A DNA stretch of 15,491 nucleotides from DATFNV01 sp035266225 (GCA_035266225.1 DATFNV010000332.1:1-15491), one strand, 5' to 3'. Positions 1 through 6,916 are shown, counted from the first letter of the stretch. Translations and numbers: made by a program. The notes: generated from the letters alone by a model not told the origin.

Positions 1-767
1 CCTTCTTCGCGGGGGAGCATCCCGATGTCGCAACGGAAAAGACCCTCAAGGACCGCAAGGCGCTGTGCGGGGGCTATGCCGTCCTGTTCAAGGAACTGTG
101 CCAGCAGGCCGGCGTCAAGGCCGTGATCGTCCCGGGAAAGACGAAGGGGCACGGTTACATCGAGGGCGACACCAGCACCACCGGACTTCACGGCTGGAAC
201 TCGATCAAACTCGATGACGAGTGGCACCTTGTCGATGCCACCTGGGGCGCGGGCGCCCTGCAGGACAAGAAGTTCGTCAAGGAGTTCCACGATTTTTACT
301 TCATGCCGCCGCCGGAGGCGCTCGTGTTCACGCACTTCCCCCGGAAAGCGAATTGCCAACTCCTGACCGAGCCCATCTCCGAGAAGGAGTTCGACCGCCA
401 ACCGAAGGTCTCGGGCCGCTTTTTCGAGGTCGGCGTGACGCCCTCCGCCATCCGCAAGGCGCTGGCGGCCGAGGACTTCCCCGGCCTGGTCAAGATCTAC
501 GACACGCCGGGATCGTCGTTCGTGCTCAAGGAGGCGCCCCTGACGGGGTCCCTCAAGCCCGGCACGAAATACCACTTCCGCATCGAGACTGCGGACTTCC
601 CCGCCGTCATCGTCAGCAACGGCGGCCGCAACTTCGCCCTGGCCCGCAAGGGCAAGCACTTCGAGGGCACCATCGTCGCCCCGCGTGGGACGATCAAGGT
701 GCAAGGGGTCATTGGGGAAGGAAGGAAGATCATCATCTGGGACTTGCTGGAGTACAAGGCCGAATAG
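1..767 (+). CDS. Transglutaminase-like (KY-type) protein, 5' end outside window
   Basis: The open frame runs in from the left edge (first full codon at base 3) and stops with TAG at 765-767, so only the C-terminal part, about 254 residues, is visible. The papain-like transglutaminase triad can be read: Cys in ALCGGYA (codon 66-68), His in LHGWN (189-191) and Asp in LVDATWGAG (234-236). This pattern matches the transglutaminase-like superfamily, as in kyphoscoliosis peptidase, where the family cleaves or cross-links peptides through a thiol intermediate. After the core, residues around KPGTKYHFRIETADFP to the end look like a beta-rich domain of unknown role. A GTG at 123 could start a shorter frame, but it would lose the catalytic Cys, so it is not the real start. 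Localisation cannot be judged because the N-terminus is missing. The substrate is unknown, and bacterial members are not always proven enzymes. Confidence 0.85.
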   Translation, partial: FFAGEHPDVATEKTLKDRKALCGGYAVLFKELCQQAGVKAVIVPGKTKGHGYIEGDTSTTGLHGWNSIKLDDEWHLVDATWGAGALQDKKFVKEFHDFYFMPPPEALVFTHFPRKANCQLLTEPISEKEFDRQPKVSGRFFEVGVTPSAIRKALAAEDFPGLVKIYDTPGSSFVLKEAPLTGSLKPGTKYHFRIETADFPAVIVSNGGRNFALARKGKHFEGTIVAPRGTIKVQGVIGEGRKIIIWDLLEYKAE

Positions 768-783
768 CGGCGCGCCGCCTGGA

Positions 784-858
784 GCATCGGTCGAGGTCTT
801 CGGCAAAGACGGTCAGGTGGCCCTATCGGCCGGCGTCCTTGTCCCGGTGGACAACTAA
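784..858 (+). pseudogene. Possible coding remnant in the spacer
   Basis: Between the transglutaminase-like gene and the BamE-like gene, frame 1 reads SVEVFGKDGQVALSAGV followed by LVPVDN and a TAA at 856-858. The codons mostly end in G or C, as in neighbouring genes, and the peptide composition looks natural. There is no start codon or ribosome binding site in front. It may be the decayed tail of a lost gene. The match could also be chance in a GC-rich genome, so this is a weak call. Confidence 0.2.
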
Positions 859-957
859 TCGCTCGGCTTGTCGGCGAAGGGGGCGAGGCGAAGGTGAGCA
901 CGCTGGAGGTCAACGTTCTGAAATCAGCCTGGAAGTAGACCGGGCTTAGCTTTCTCG

Positions 958-985
958 TTGACTTCCGTCCGCGGGGCGTCACAAT
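958..985 (+). promoter_or_regulatory. Putative sigma70-type promoter for the BamE-like gene
   Basis: TTGACT (958-963) and CACAAT (980-985) are separated by 16 bases and lie about 54 bases before the ATG at 1039. This resembles a -35/-10 pair with a good -35 and a 4-of-6 -10. Planctomycete promoters are poorly defined, so this is only a candidate. Confidence 0.3.
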
Positions 986-1038
986 GCACTGACTGACTCG
1001 TCATCAGCAGCGCAGATCGCACCATTCCGGAGCATCCC

Positions 1039-1452
1039 ATGAGTGAGATTACACCCAACCGACCGCCGCTGGCCGACAACCAGGACAGGCTCGGCGACAA
1101 ATCCCCCTCGGTGAAGCCACGGAGGCCGTGGCAGACCTGGCAAGTGGTGGTCCTGATTGTGCTGGCGCTGCTCGTCGGCTTCGCGGTCGGCGCGGTGAGC
1201 TTGCGCCTCACCCGCCATCCAGCGAATGCGCAGGTCACCAAGGAGAACTTCAGCAAAATCAAGCCGGGCATGACCTACGACGCCGTGCAGGAATTGCTCG
1301 GCGACCGGGGTGAGTTCCCCGGCGGGGGCGTGCCTACAGGAGCCCCTATCGGCCAACGGAGTATTATATGGTACGGCCCTGGCAATTCCAGAATCACCGT
1401 CACCTTTGACGCTGGGGTAGTGAAGGAGAAGCTGGCGGACCATCTGGACTAA
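1039..1452 (+). CDS. Membrane-anchored BamE/SmpA-like domain protein
   Basis: This 137-residue protein has a short charged, proline-rich cytoplasmic N-terminus and one hydrophobic helix at about residues 36-55 (core VVVLIVLALLVGFAVGAVSL). The outside domain follows. That domain begins with VTKENFSKIKPGMTYDAVQ and contains ELLGDRGEF, the usual opening of SmpA/OmlA (BamE-like) folds: a 'KI+xGMTxxxVxxLLG' helix pair. It ends with a beta hairpin around IIWYGPGNSRITVTFDAGVV. In proteobacteria BamE is a lipoprotein of the outer-membrane assembly complex. Here there is no lipobox but a transmembrane anchor, so a direct BAM role is not supported. Similar domains occur in many small envelope proteins of unknown role. 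The start is supported by GGAG at 1029-1032. Confidence 0.7.
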   Translation: MSEITPNRPPLADNQDRLGDKSPSVKPRRPWQTWQVVVLIVLALLVGFAVGAVSLRLTRHPANAQVTKENFSKIKPGMTYDAVQELLGDRGEFPGGGVPTGAPIGQRSIIWYGPGNSRITVTFDAGVVKEKLADHLD

Positions 1453-1476
1453 GCACCCGGCTCGTACAATGACCGT

Positions 1477-2913
1477 ATGAGCAGCATCCTCCAGCCCCGG
1501 ACCGCGCCCCCCGAGCCGGCCGCGCCGCTGGTCGAGGAGCTGACGCCGGCGCCCGACCCGTGGGACGCGGCCCGCCGGTTCGCTCACCTGCCGCACCTGC
1601 TCTTCCTCGACAGCGCCGCTCTCGATTCACCGTTCGGCCGTTATTCCTTCCTCACCGCCGACCCGTTCGACTGGCTCAGCTCGCGCGGCGGGGACGACAA
1701 CCCGTTCCCGCGCCTGGCCGAGCGCTTGGCCCGCTGGCGAACGGAGACGATCCCCGGTCTGCCGCCGTTCCAGGGAGGGGCGGCGGGGCTGTTCGGCTAC
1801 GACCTGTGCCACCACATCGAGCGACTGCCCCGGCCGTCCTTCGACGAGTTCGCCCTGCCCGACCTGGCCGTCGGCTTCTATGACTGGGTACTGGCCTTCG
1901 ACCACTGCGCCCGGCGAGCCTGGCTTATCTCGACCGGCCTGCCCGAAACCCAACCGTGGCTTCGCAGGCCCCGGGCCGCCCGGCGCCTCCAGGCGCTGCG
2001 CCACCGTTTGCGAGGGGCGGCCGCCGAGTCGCCGCCCGACACTGGCCCACCGCTGCCCGCGTCGTGCCTCTGCCCGCAATACCCCCTGCCAATCCTCCCC
2101 CGCCTGACGAGCAACTTCGACCACCCGCGGTATCTCAGCGCGGTCCGCCGAGCCATCGACTACGTCCACGCCGGCGACTGCTTCCAGGTGAACGTGGCCC
2201 AACGATTGCTGCACCCCGCAACGCTGCCGCCGCTGGAGCTATACCGGCGCCTGCGCGAGCGGAACGCCGCCCCCTTCGCCGGCCTCTTCGACCTTGGCGG
2301 CGCCGTCGTCGCCAGCGCCTCGCCGGAGCGATTCCTGCGCGTCGAGGACGGCGAGGTGGAGACGCGGCCGATCAAGGGGACGCGGCCGCGCGGCGGTACC
2401 CCGGAGGAGGACGCCGCCCGCGCGACGGAGCTGCTCGCCTGCGCCAAGGACCGGGCCGAGAATGTCATGATTGTCGATCTCATGCGCAACGACCTGGGGC
2501 GGGTGTGCCAGTACCGCACGGTGCGCGTGCCGGCGCTCTGCCGACTGGAGTCGTACCGCTACGTCCATCACCTGGTGTCGGAGGTGCGCGGCCGGCTGCG
2601 CCCGGAACTCGGCCCGGTCGATCTGCTGAAGGCGGCGTTCCCGGGCGGCTCGGTAACAGGGGCGCCGAAGGTGCGCGCGATGGAGATCATCGCCGAGCTG
2701 GAGCCGACGGCACGCGGGCCGTACTGCGGCGCGCTGGGGTACATCGGCTTCGACGGGGCGATGGACACGAACATCCTGATCCGATCCTTCACCATCGCGC
2801 GCGGCTGGATTCAGTTCCCGGTGGGGGGCGGCATCGTAGCCGATTCGGACCCGCAGCGCGAGTACGAGGAGACGCTGCACAAGGCGGAGGGGCTGGTGCG
2901 GGCACTGCGATAG
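1477..2913 (+). CDS. pabB: Aminodeoxychorismate synthase component I
   Basis: A 478-residue chorismate-binding enzyme. PabB converts chorismate plus ammonia (from a PabA glutaminase subunit) to 4-amino-4-deoxychorismate, the precursor of p-aminobenzoate (pABA). The N-terminal regulatory-like half contains GGAAGLFGYDL and the C-terminal half is the catalytic chorismate-binding domain. Visible motifs are GDCFQVNVAQR, SPERFLR, ENVMIVDLMRNDLGRV (near residue 328), FPGGSVTGAPKVRAMEII (near 388) and GGGIVADSDPQREYEET near the end. The key discriminator is PIKGTRPRG with Lys at residue 300: PabB carries this lysine where anthranilate synthase (TrpE) has PIAGT. No PabA or PabC domain is fused and neither gene is in the window. 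The gene lies 142 bases before a DUF447 gene and the beta-RFAP synthase gene, which uses pABA. The ribosome binding site before ATG 1477 is weak. Confidence 0.93.
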   Translation: MSSILQPRTAPPEPAAPLVEELTPAPDPWDAARRFAHLPHLLFLDSAALDSPFGRYSFLTADPFDWLSSRGGDDNPFPRLAERLARWRTETIPGLPPFQGGAAGLFGYDLCHHIERLPRPSFDEFALPDLAVGFYDWVLAFDHCARRAWLISTGLPETQPWLRRPRAARRLQALRHRLRGAAAESPPDTGPPLPASCLCPQYPLPILPRLTSNFDHPRYLSAVRRAIDYVHAGDCFQVNVAQRLLHPATLPPLELYRRLRERNAAPFAGLFDLGGAVVASASPERFLRVEDGEVETRPIKGTRPRGGTPEEDAARATELLACAKDRAENVMIVDLMRNDLGRVCQYRTVRVPALCRLESYRYVHHLVSEVRGRLRPELGPVDLLKAAFPGGSVTGAPKVRAMEIIAELEPTARGPYCGALGYIGFDGAMDTNILIRSFTIARGWIQFPVGGGIVADSDPQREYEETLHKAEGLVRALR

Positions 2914-2915
2914 TC

Positions 2916-3041
2916 GTTTAGCGGCCGCTCGCAGAGCGGCGCTCGATTCGCGCTCGTAGTGACCGCATTTATGCGGTCCTGGCTGCCAGGACCGCATAAA
3001 TGCGGTCACTACGAGCGCCGCTCTGCGAGCGGCCGCTAAAC
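2916..3041. repeat. Long nested palindrome between pabB and the DUF447 gene
   Basis: An outer pair of 24-base arms (2916-2939 with 3018-3041, beginning GTTTAGCGGCCGCTCGCAGA) encloses a perfect inner pair of 33-base arms (2951-2983 with 2985-3017). The only interruption is 11 unpaired bases, 2940-2950, on the left. The inner arms each contain a smaller palindrome, GACCGCATTTATGCGGTC (2961-2978) and its mirror copy. The whole could extrude as a cruciform or fold as a 57-bp RNA stem in the pabB-DUF447 spacer. The outer core GTTTAGCGGC recurs at 9208, so this belongs to a dispersed repeat family. It looks like one palindromic element nested in another. It may weaken or regulate read-through into the next two genes. 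Confidence 0.95.
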
Positions 3042-3055
3042 GGGAGAAGATCTCC

Positions 3056-3640
3056 GTGATCCTCGAAGGCATCGTCACGACTGTTTCCCCGTCCGGCGAG
3101 GTGAACATCGCCCCGATGGGCCCGCGCGTCGATGCTGACATGCGCCGCTTCCTCCTGCGACCGTTCCCCACCTCGCAGACCTACTGCAACCTCAAGAGCC
3201 ACGGTGAAGGCGTCCTGCACGTCACCGACGACGTCTTGCTGCTGGCCCGCGCCGCCCTCGGCCCTGTCGAGCCGCCGCCTCCACTCGTACGCGCCACGAT
3301 GGTGCGCGGCTTCGTCCTGTCCGGCGCCTGCCGCATCTATGAATTCCGGGTACGGTCGATGGACGAGAGCGAGCCGCGCGTGCGGATCGAGGCGGAGGTG
3401 GTCCATTCCGGGCGGCTGCGCGACTTCTTCGGCTTCAACCGGGCGAAACACGCCGTCGTCGAGGCGGCCATCCTGGCCACGCGCACCGACTTTCTGCCGA
3501 TCGACGAGATCGAGGCGGAGTACCGCAAGTTCGCGGCGGTCGTGGACAAGACCGGCGGCGAGCAGGAGCACGAGGCGTTCGCCTTCCTCCGGCGGCACGT
3601 CGAGCGGGTGCGACAACAGCGGGCGGAGAGGGACCGATGA
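3056..3640 (+). CDS. DUF447 family protein, probable H4MPT-pathway partner
   Basis: A 194-residue protein starting at GTG 3056, preceded by a GGGAGAAG purine stretch about 7 bases upstream. The N-terminal half begins with ILEGIVTTVSPSGEVNIAPMGP and continues with RPFPTSQTYCNLKSHGEGV and LHVTDDVLLLARAALG, the pattern of DUF447. Members have a split-barrel, flavin-reductase-like fold and are found mainly in archaea and in bacteria with H4MPT-linked C1 genes. The C-terminal half (GFNRAKHAVVEAAILATRT, then IDEIEAEYRKFAAVVDKTGG) is helical and typical of the family. The biochemical function is not established. The stop overlaps the start of the beta-RFAP synthase gene (ATGA, 3637-3640), so the two are almost surely co-translated. 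That supports a role in H4MPT synthesis or use, though this is inference from context. Confidence 0.85.
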   Translation: MILEGIVTTVSPSGEVNIAPMGPRVDADMRRFLLRPFPTSQTYCNLKSHGEGVLHVTDDVLLLARAALGPVEPPPPLVRATMVRGFVLSGACRIYEFRVRSMDESEPRVRIEAEVVHSGRLRDFFGFNRAKHAVVEAAILATRTDFLPIDEIEAEYRKFAAVVDKTGGEQEHEAFAFLRRHVERVRQQRAERDR

Positions 3641-4632
3641 TACGGGTAACGGCGCCGGCCCGGCTGCACTTCGGGCTGCTCAGTTTGCCGGCCGATGGCG
3701 AGGACTTCTGGCCCGACCGTCACGGAGAGCCGGTGCTGCCCGTGCGCCGCTTCGGCGGCGCCGGCCTCATGATCGAAAACCCCGCCCTGCGGCTGCGCGT
3801 CGAGCCGGCGGCCGACTGGTCGGCGGCGGGGCCATTGGCCGACCGCGCACTCGACTTCGCTCACCGCTTCGCGGCGACGGTCACTGGAGGGATCCTCGCG
3901 CCGCAGCGCCTGGTCATCGAATCGGCCCCGCCGGAACACTGCGGCCTCGGCAGCGGGACGCAGCTCGGTCTGGCGGTGGGGCGGGCCCTGGCCGTCGCCG
4001 CATCGCAGCCCGACCTGCGGGCCGTCGAGTTGGCGCCCCGCGTTGGCCGTGGGCTGCGCTCGGCGCTGGGCGTCCACGGCTTCGCGCACGGCGGCTTCCT
4101 CGTCGAGTCGGGCAAGCGGGCGGAGCAGGCCGTATCGACGCTGGCGGTGCGCCTGCCGTTCCCCGAGACGTGGCGCGTCGTCGTGGCGGTCCCGCCCGGC
4201 GAGCCCGGCCGGCACGGCGACCGCGAGCGCGAGGCGTTCCGGCAGTTGCGCGGCCGCCCCGTCCCGGCGTGTACGACCGCCGCGCTGTGCCGGCTGTTGC
4301 TGCTCGGCCTGCTGCCGGCGCTGATCGAGCGCGACCTTGATCGCTTCGGCGAAGCGCTGTACGACTTCAACGCCCGTGTTGGGGAGGCATTTGCACCCGT
4401 GCAAGGGGGGACGTACGCCAGCCGTGGCGTGGCCGAGGTGGTGGCCTTCGTGCGCCGGCAAGGCGTCCGCGGCGTCGGGCAGAGTTCGTGGGGCCCGGCG
4501 GTGTTCGCCATCCTCGACGACGAGGAGCGTGCCGGCGACCTGGCGCGGCGGCTGCGGCGCGAGGTCGCACTCGGCGAGGCCCCCGTCTTCGTCACGCGCG
4601 GGTGCAATCACGGCGCGGAAGTCGGCGAATGA
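3637..4632 (+). CDS. mptG: Beta-ribofuranosylaminobenzene 5'-phosphate (beta-RFAP) synthase
   Basis: A 331-residue GHMP-kinase-superfamily protein. Beta-RFAP synthase condenses p-aminobenzoate with phosphoribosyl pyrophosphate, releasing CO2 and pyrophosphate, in the first committed step of tetrahydromethanopterin synthesis in the cytoplasm. Diagnostic segments are the N-terminal VTAPARLHFGLLSLP, the FGGAGLMIENP stretch, the glycine-rich PPEHCGLGSGTQLGLAVG (residues about 97-114), and GRGLRSALGVHGFAHGGFLV (about 139-158). QGGTYAS and GVGQSSWGPAVFAI lie in the C-terminal half. The length is normal for the family. It overlaps the DUF447 gene by 4 bases and shares a block with pabB, whose product pathway feeds it pABA. 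It ends 7 bases before a hairpin that probably terminates the operon. An alternative is another GHMP kinase, but the motifs fit beta-RFAP synthase well. Confidence 0.92.
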   Translation: MIRVTAPARLHFGLLSLPADGEDFWPDRHGEPVLPVRRFGGAGLMIENPALRLRVEPAADWSAAGPLADRALDFAHRFAATVTGGILAPQRLVIESAPPEHCGLGSGTQLGLAVGRALAVAASQPDLRAVELAPRVGRGLRSALGVHGFAHGGFLVESGKRAEQAVSTLAVRLPFPETWRVVVAVPPGEPGRHGDREREAFRQLRGRPVPACTTAALCRLLLLGLLPALIERDLDRFGEALYDFNARVGEAFAPVQGGTYASRGVAEVVAFVRRQGVRGVGQSSWGPAVFAILDDEERAGDLARRLRREVALGEAPVFVTRGCNHGAEVGE

Positions 4633-4639
4633 CGTCACC

Positions 4640-4684
4640 GCCGCTTGCGGCTTCGCAGGCGGACCGTGCGAAGCCGCAAGCGGC
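4640..4684. terminator. Strong hairpin between convergent genes (repeat-derived)
   Basis: Perfect 18-base arms, GCCGCTTGCGGCTTCGCA at 4640-4657 and its reverse complement at 4667-4684, flank a 9-base loop. It lies just after the beta-RFAP synthase stop and 18 bases from the stop of the opposing STAS gene. That position suits a bidirectional terminator or mRNA-end protector, although there is no T tract. The same word recurs at 12111-12128, so this is a member of a dispersed repeat family rather than a dedicated terminator. Confidence 0.7.
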
Positions 4685-4701
4685 TGGCCCAGGTGCCGGA
4701 G

Positions 4702-5103
4702 TCAACCCGATCGTTCTCCGGCGACCGCCTCAGCGTCGCGGGACAGGGTGAGGAGCGCGGTAGGCTCGTCGGGACAGAGGTGAAGCAAGCGCGGGAGCTG
4801 GCAGAGGTCGAAGACGCGTCGCACCTCGCTGTTGAGGCCGCACAGGGCCAATCGCCCGCGCAGGGCCAGGAGCCGCCGATGCAGGGCGATAATCTGACCG
4901 AGCAGCGAGCTGGACACTTTGTGTACGGCGGAGAAGTCGAGCAGCAGTAACCGCCGGCCCTCGTCCTCGACCAGGGCCGACAGGCGCTCGCCGACCGAGT
5001 CGATGACGTCGGCGTGCAAGACCTCGGGGATCGCGAAGCGGACGACGGTGACGGCGCCGACCTGCTCGACAACGATGGGGGGCGAGTTGGAGGGGGCCGT
5101 CAT
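4702..5103 (-). CDS. STAS-domain protein (anti-sigma factor antagonist-like)
   Basis: A 133-residue single-domain protein. STAS proteins of the SpoIIAA/RsbV type bind an anti-sigma kinase and are switched by serine phosphorylation. The fold can be followed: beta strands VVEQVGAVTVVRF, then the LLLLDFSAVHKVSSSLLGQI segment (about residues 52-71) with a serine run S64-S66 where the phosphorylatable serine sits in SpoIIAA. The helix IIALHRRLLALRG and strand LALCGL follow. It matches the 'F-S-x-V-x-x-x-S-S-x-x-L' pattern common in planctomycete STAS proteins. The start ATG at 5103 has GGAAGG upstream on the minus strand. No partner kinase or sigma factor is in the window, so the regulatory target is unknown. 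It lies downstream of the lipoprotein gene with a hairpin between, so co-transcription is uncertain. Confidence 0.85.
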   Translation of the reverse strand: MTAPSNSPPIVVEQVGAVTVVRFAIPEVLHADVIDSVGERLSALVEDEGRRLLLLDFSAVHKVSSSLLGQIIALHRRLLALRGRLALCGLNSEVRRVFDLCQLPRLLHLCPDEPTALLTLSRDAEAVAGERSG

Positions 5104-5121
5104 GGGAGAGCCTTCCGGAAA

Positions 5122-5169
5122 CGGCTCCGCCCGGCGGGTACGCGGATGACGTACCGCCGGGCGGAGCCG
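5122..5169. repeat. Hairpin upstream of the STAS gene
   Basis: Arms CGGCTCCGCCCGGCGGGTAC (5122-5141) and their near-perfect mirror ending at 5169 pair with a single unpaired G in the left arm and a loop of about 7 bases. The hairpin lies between the lipoprotein stop (5252) and the STAS start (5103) on the minus strand. It could end the DUF1559-lipoprotein transcript, or sit in the STAS leader close to its ribosome binding site. Confidence 0.75.
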
Positions 5170-5251
5170 CTCAGTTCGGGGCGCTGCGGGCGGGGCCGGT
5201 CTTCACTGGGGAGAAGGGATCACGTGGGCTTGGCCGTCCCGGCCCGGGCCC

Positions 5252-5425
5252 TCAGTCCTTCGGAAGCTGAGGGGGCTTGGCCGGGATGCCCCCGGCCCTG
5301 ATTCCCCCTGAGCCTCCCTCCGGCCCGGCGGTCGGACGGGCCGTGTTGCTGGGACTCTGGCCACCGCCGCACCCCGTGGCGGCCAGGATCAGCATCGTCA
5401 TGAGCAGCGCGAGCAGGTGACGCAT
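5252..5425 (-). CDS. Small lipoprotein, 57 residues
   Basis: A short gene encoding MRHLLALLMTMLILAATGC and a glycine/proline-rich tail ending PPQLPKD. Residues 1-18 form a signal peptide with a charged start and hydrophobic core, and the lipobox LAATGC places the lipid-modified cysteine at residue 19. The start ATG at 5425 is supported by AAAGGA 6-11 bases upstream on the minus strand. It begins 44 bases after the DUF1559 stop. Pairs of a DUF1559 gene and a tiny 'GCG'-type lipoprotein are common in planctomycetes, so the two may be functionally coupled, but the role is unknown. The tail has no recognisable domain. A longer start in the same frame would lie inside the DUF1559 gene and would bury the signal peptide. 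Confidence 0.8.
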   Translation of the reverse strand: MRHLLALLMTMLILAATGCGGGQSPSNTARPTAGPEGGSGGIRAGGIPAKPPQLPKD

Positions 5426-5469
5426 CTCGGTCCTTTCCCTCTCGAGGACAGACAACACCCCTCCGGCGG

Positions 5470-6465
5470 TCAGTTCGAGAACTGGTTGAAATCCACATTC
5501 TGACCGTCGTTCCAGCCGCTGGCCCAAATGTACTGCACCCAGGCGCCGCTGCCGGTGGTCGCCATCCCCTTGATGGCGCCGCGGACCGACCCGTCGGCGT
5601 AGACGAACTGGACAATATTGGTGTGGCGACTGCTCCAGGCGTGCCAGTCGGTTTGGTCGTCGGTCGGTATCCCCCAGTAGGCCGGCATGGAGCCGCAACC
5701 CATCCATGAGTACGAAAGGCTAAGGCCGGTGTAGAGGGGGCTGTTGGTGAGGTACGAGTCGCCGATGGCCTCACCGAAGAGCATGGTGTTGCTGCTGCCG
5801 TCCGCGCCGGTGAGCTGGGATAGCGACACGGGGGTGCGGTTGGTGAAGAGGCCCGCGTAGGGGGGATAATCCTGGCCGAAGTAGCCGGCCACGCCGATGT
5901 AATTGGTTTTCCCGAGGGAGCTAACGCCGCCGAAGTACCAGCCCGTGAGGTCCCAGAAACCCGGCGAGGTGTAAATGACGAGATTGGCGAAGACGTTCGT
6001 CGAGCTATCCGTGAGGGAGACCGGGCAGAGGTAGCTCTTGATCCTGTTGTTCGCCGCGGCCCAGCTGCTGCCGTAAGCCCACCAGGGGGCGTAGACCTTG
6101 GTGTACGAAAGGTAGTCCGACGGCACCCCGGACATCATCTCCTGGTAGATGGGATCCTGTTCCATGAAGGGCAGCAGTTGCCCGAGGACGCCGACATTCT
6201 GGGCGCTAAAGATGTTGCCCACGTTGCCGTCGGTCAGGTTGGGAGACGTCCCAAGGAACCCGGGCGGCAGCGTACCGTTGGCGGAGGCGTAGTTGTGGGA
6301 CGCCTTGCCGAGCTGGGCGAGGTTGTTGGCGCACGAGATGCGTGCGGCGGCGTCGCGAACCTTCTGGACGGCCGGGACGAGCAGGCCGATGAGCACGGCG
6401 ATGATGGCGATCACCACCAGCAACTCTACCAGCGTGAACCCTCGACGAGAGCCGGCGCGAGTCAT
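5470..6465 (-). CDS. DUF1559 pseudopilin-like protein
   Basis: A 331-residue planctomycete-type DUF1559 protein. The N-terminus has a type IV prepilin signal: MTRAGSRRG, then FTLVELLVVIAIIAVLIGLL. Cleavage is expected after Gly9 and the conserved Glu is position 5 of the mature chain. The helix runs on into VPAVQKVRDAAARISCANNL, followed by LGKASHNYASANGTLPPGF, both typical of the family. Near the C-terminus the 'H-x9-DG' signature is present as HTNIVQFVYADG (H281, D291, G292). It should be processed by a prepilin peptidase and act at the inner membrane or in a pseudopilus. Family members are greatly expanded in planctomycetes and their role is largely unknown. The start at 6465 was chosen because GGGGGAAAG lies just upstream and it gives a normal-length prepilin leader. 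A start 40 residues earlier would spoil that leader. Confidence 0.93.
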   Translation of the reverse strand: MTRAGSRRGFTLVELLVVIAIIAVLIGLLVPAVQKVRDAAARISCANNLAQLGKASHNYASANGTLPPGFLGTSPNLTDGNVGNIFSAQNVGVLGQLLPFMEQDPIYQEMMSGVPSDYLSYTKVYAPWWAYGSSWAAANNRIKSYLCPVSLTDSSTNVFANLVIYTSPGFWDLTGWYFGGVSSLGKTNYIGVAGYFGQDYPPYAGLFTNRTPVSLSQLTGADGSSNTMLFGEAIGDSYLTNSPLYTGLSLSYSWMGCGSMPAYWGIPTDDQTDWHAWSSRHTNIVQFVYADGSVRGAIKGMATTGSGAWVQYIWASGWNDGQNVDFNQFSN

Positions 6466-6780
6466 GAGTCTTTCCCCCGAAACGATTGCCCACGAAGCGG
6501 TATGAAGAACGACAACTCCAGTCCGCCGCAACTCGCGGGACCAACACGTCGAGGCCCGGGTCGCAGCGGGTTGAGCTTTCCGCACACGAACAGACCGCCG
6601 TCTGCGCGGCCGTCACACAGTTCGGACTGCGGACAGGGTTGGGAGAAAGAGAGTCTCCTGGCGTGTCCGGCCTTAAGCGAGTATCGAGGCGAGATTGCCG
6701 GCCGCGCCGCCAGGAGCCGAACCCTGCTCATATTCTACAAACGATTAGTTTAGGCGCCTCGTCAAGGGAAAAGCAAACGG

Positions 6781-6806
6781 AAAATGCCCTCGTCGGCATT
6801 TTTTTT
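6781..6806 (+). terminator. Terminator-like hairpin with T tract
   Basis: AAAATGCC (6781-6788) pairs with GGCATTTT (6795-6802) across a 6-base loop, and T residues run from 6799 to 6806. This is a classic intrinsic-terminator shape reading on the plus strand. No plus-strand gene ends here. It may terminate a short unannotated transcript, or block antisense transcription between the two divergent operons. Confidence 0.5.
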
Positions 6807-6884
6807 CCGGCGCCCACTTCTCGCGCGTCCTGTCGTGGCGGCGGCCACGCCAGCCTGCCCTGCCGAAAAGTTCGCAAACGGTGG

Positions 6885-6916
6885 TTGCCGACCCCGTGTT
6901 GGCGCGTGTGTAATAC
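6885..6916 (+). promoter_or_regulatory. Putative promoter of the BatA/VWA operon
   Basis: TTGCCG (6885-6890) is followed by TGTAAT (6909-6914, 18-base spacing), overlapping TAATAC (6911-6916). It lies about 58 bases before the ATG at 6974. It is a reasonable sigma70-like match in a GC-rich context, but is unproven. Confidence 0.35.

Noticed and set aside
2916..3041. CRISPR array or tRNA-like structure in the long palindrome
   Set aside because: The structure is a single nested inverted repeat, with no regularly spaced direct repeats and no cloverleaf or CCA end.
3337..4638. A 433-residue minus-strand open frame opposite the DUF447 and beta-RFAP synthase genes
   Set aside because: The plus-strand genes have clear family motifs and ATGA coupling, and the antisense frame has none.
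6732..6765. Minus-strand promoter TTGACG / TAGAAT for the DUF1559 gene
   Set aside because: The spacing is 22 bases, outside the normal 16-18, and it lies about 270 bases before the start. It is mentioned in the spacer entry but not called.
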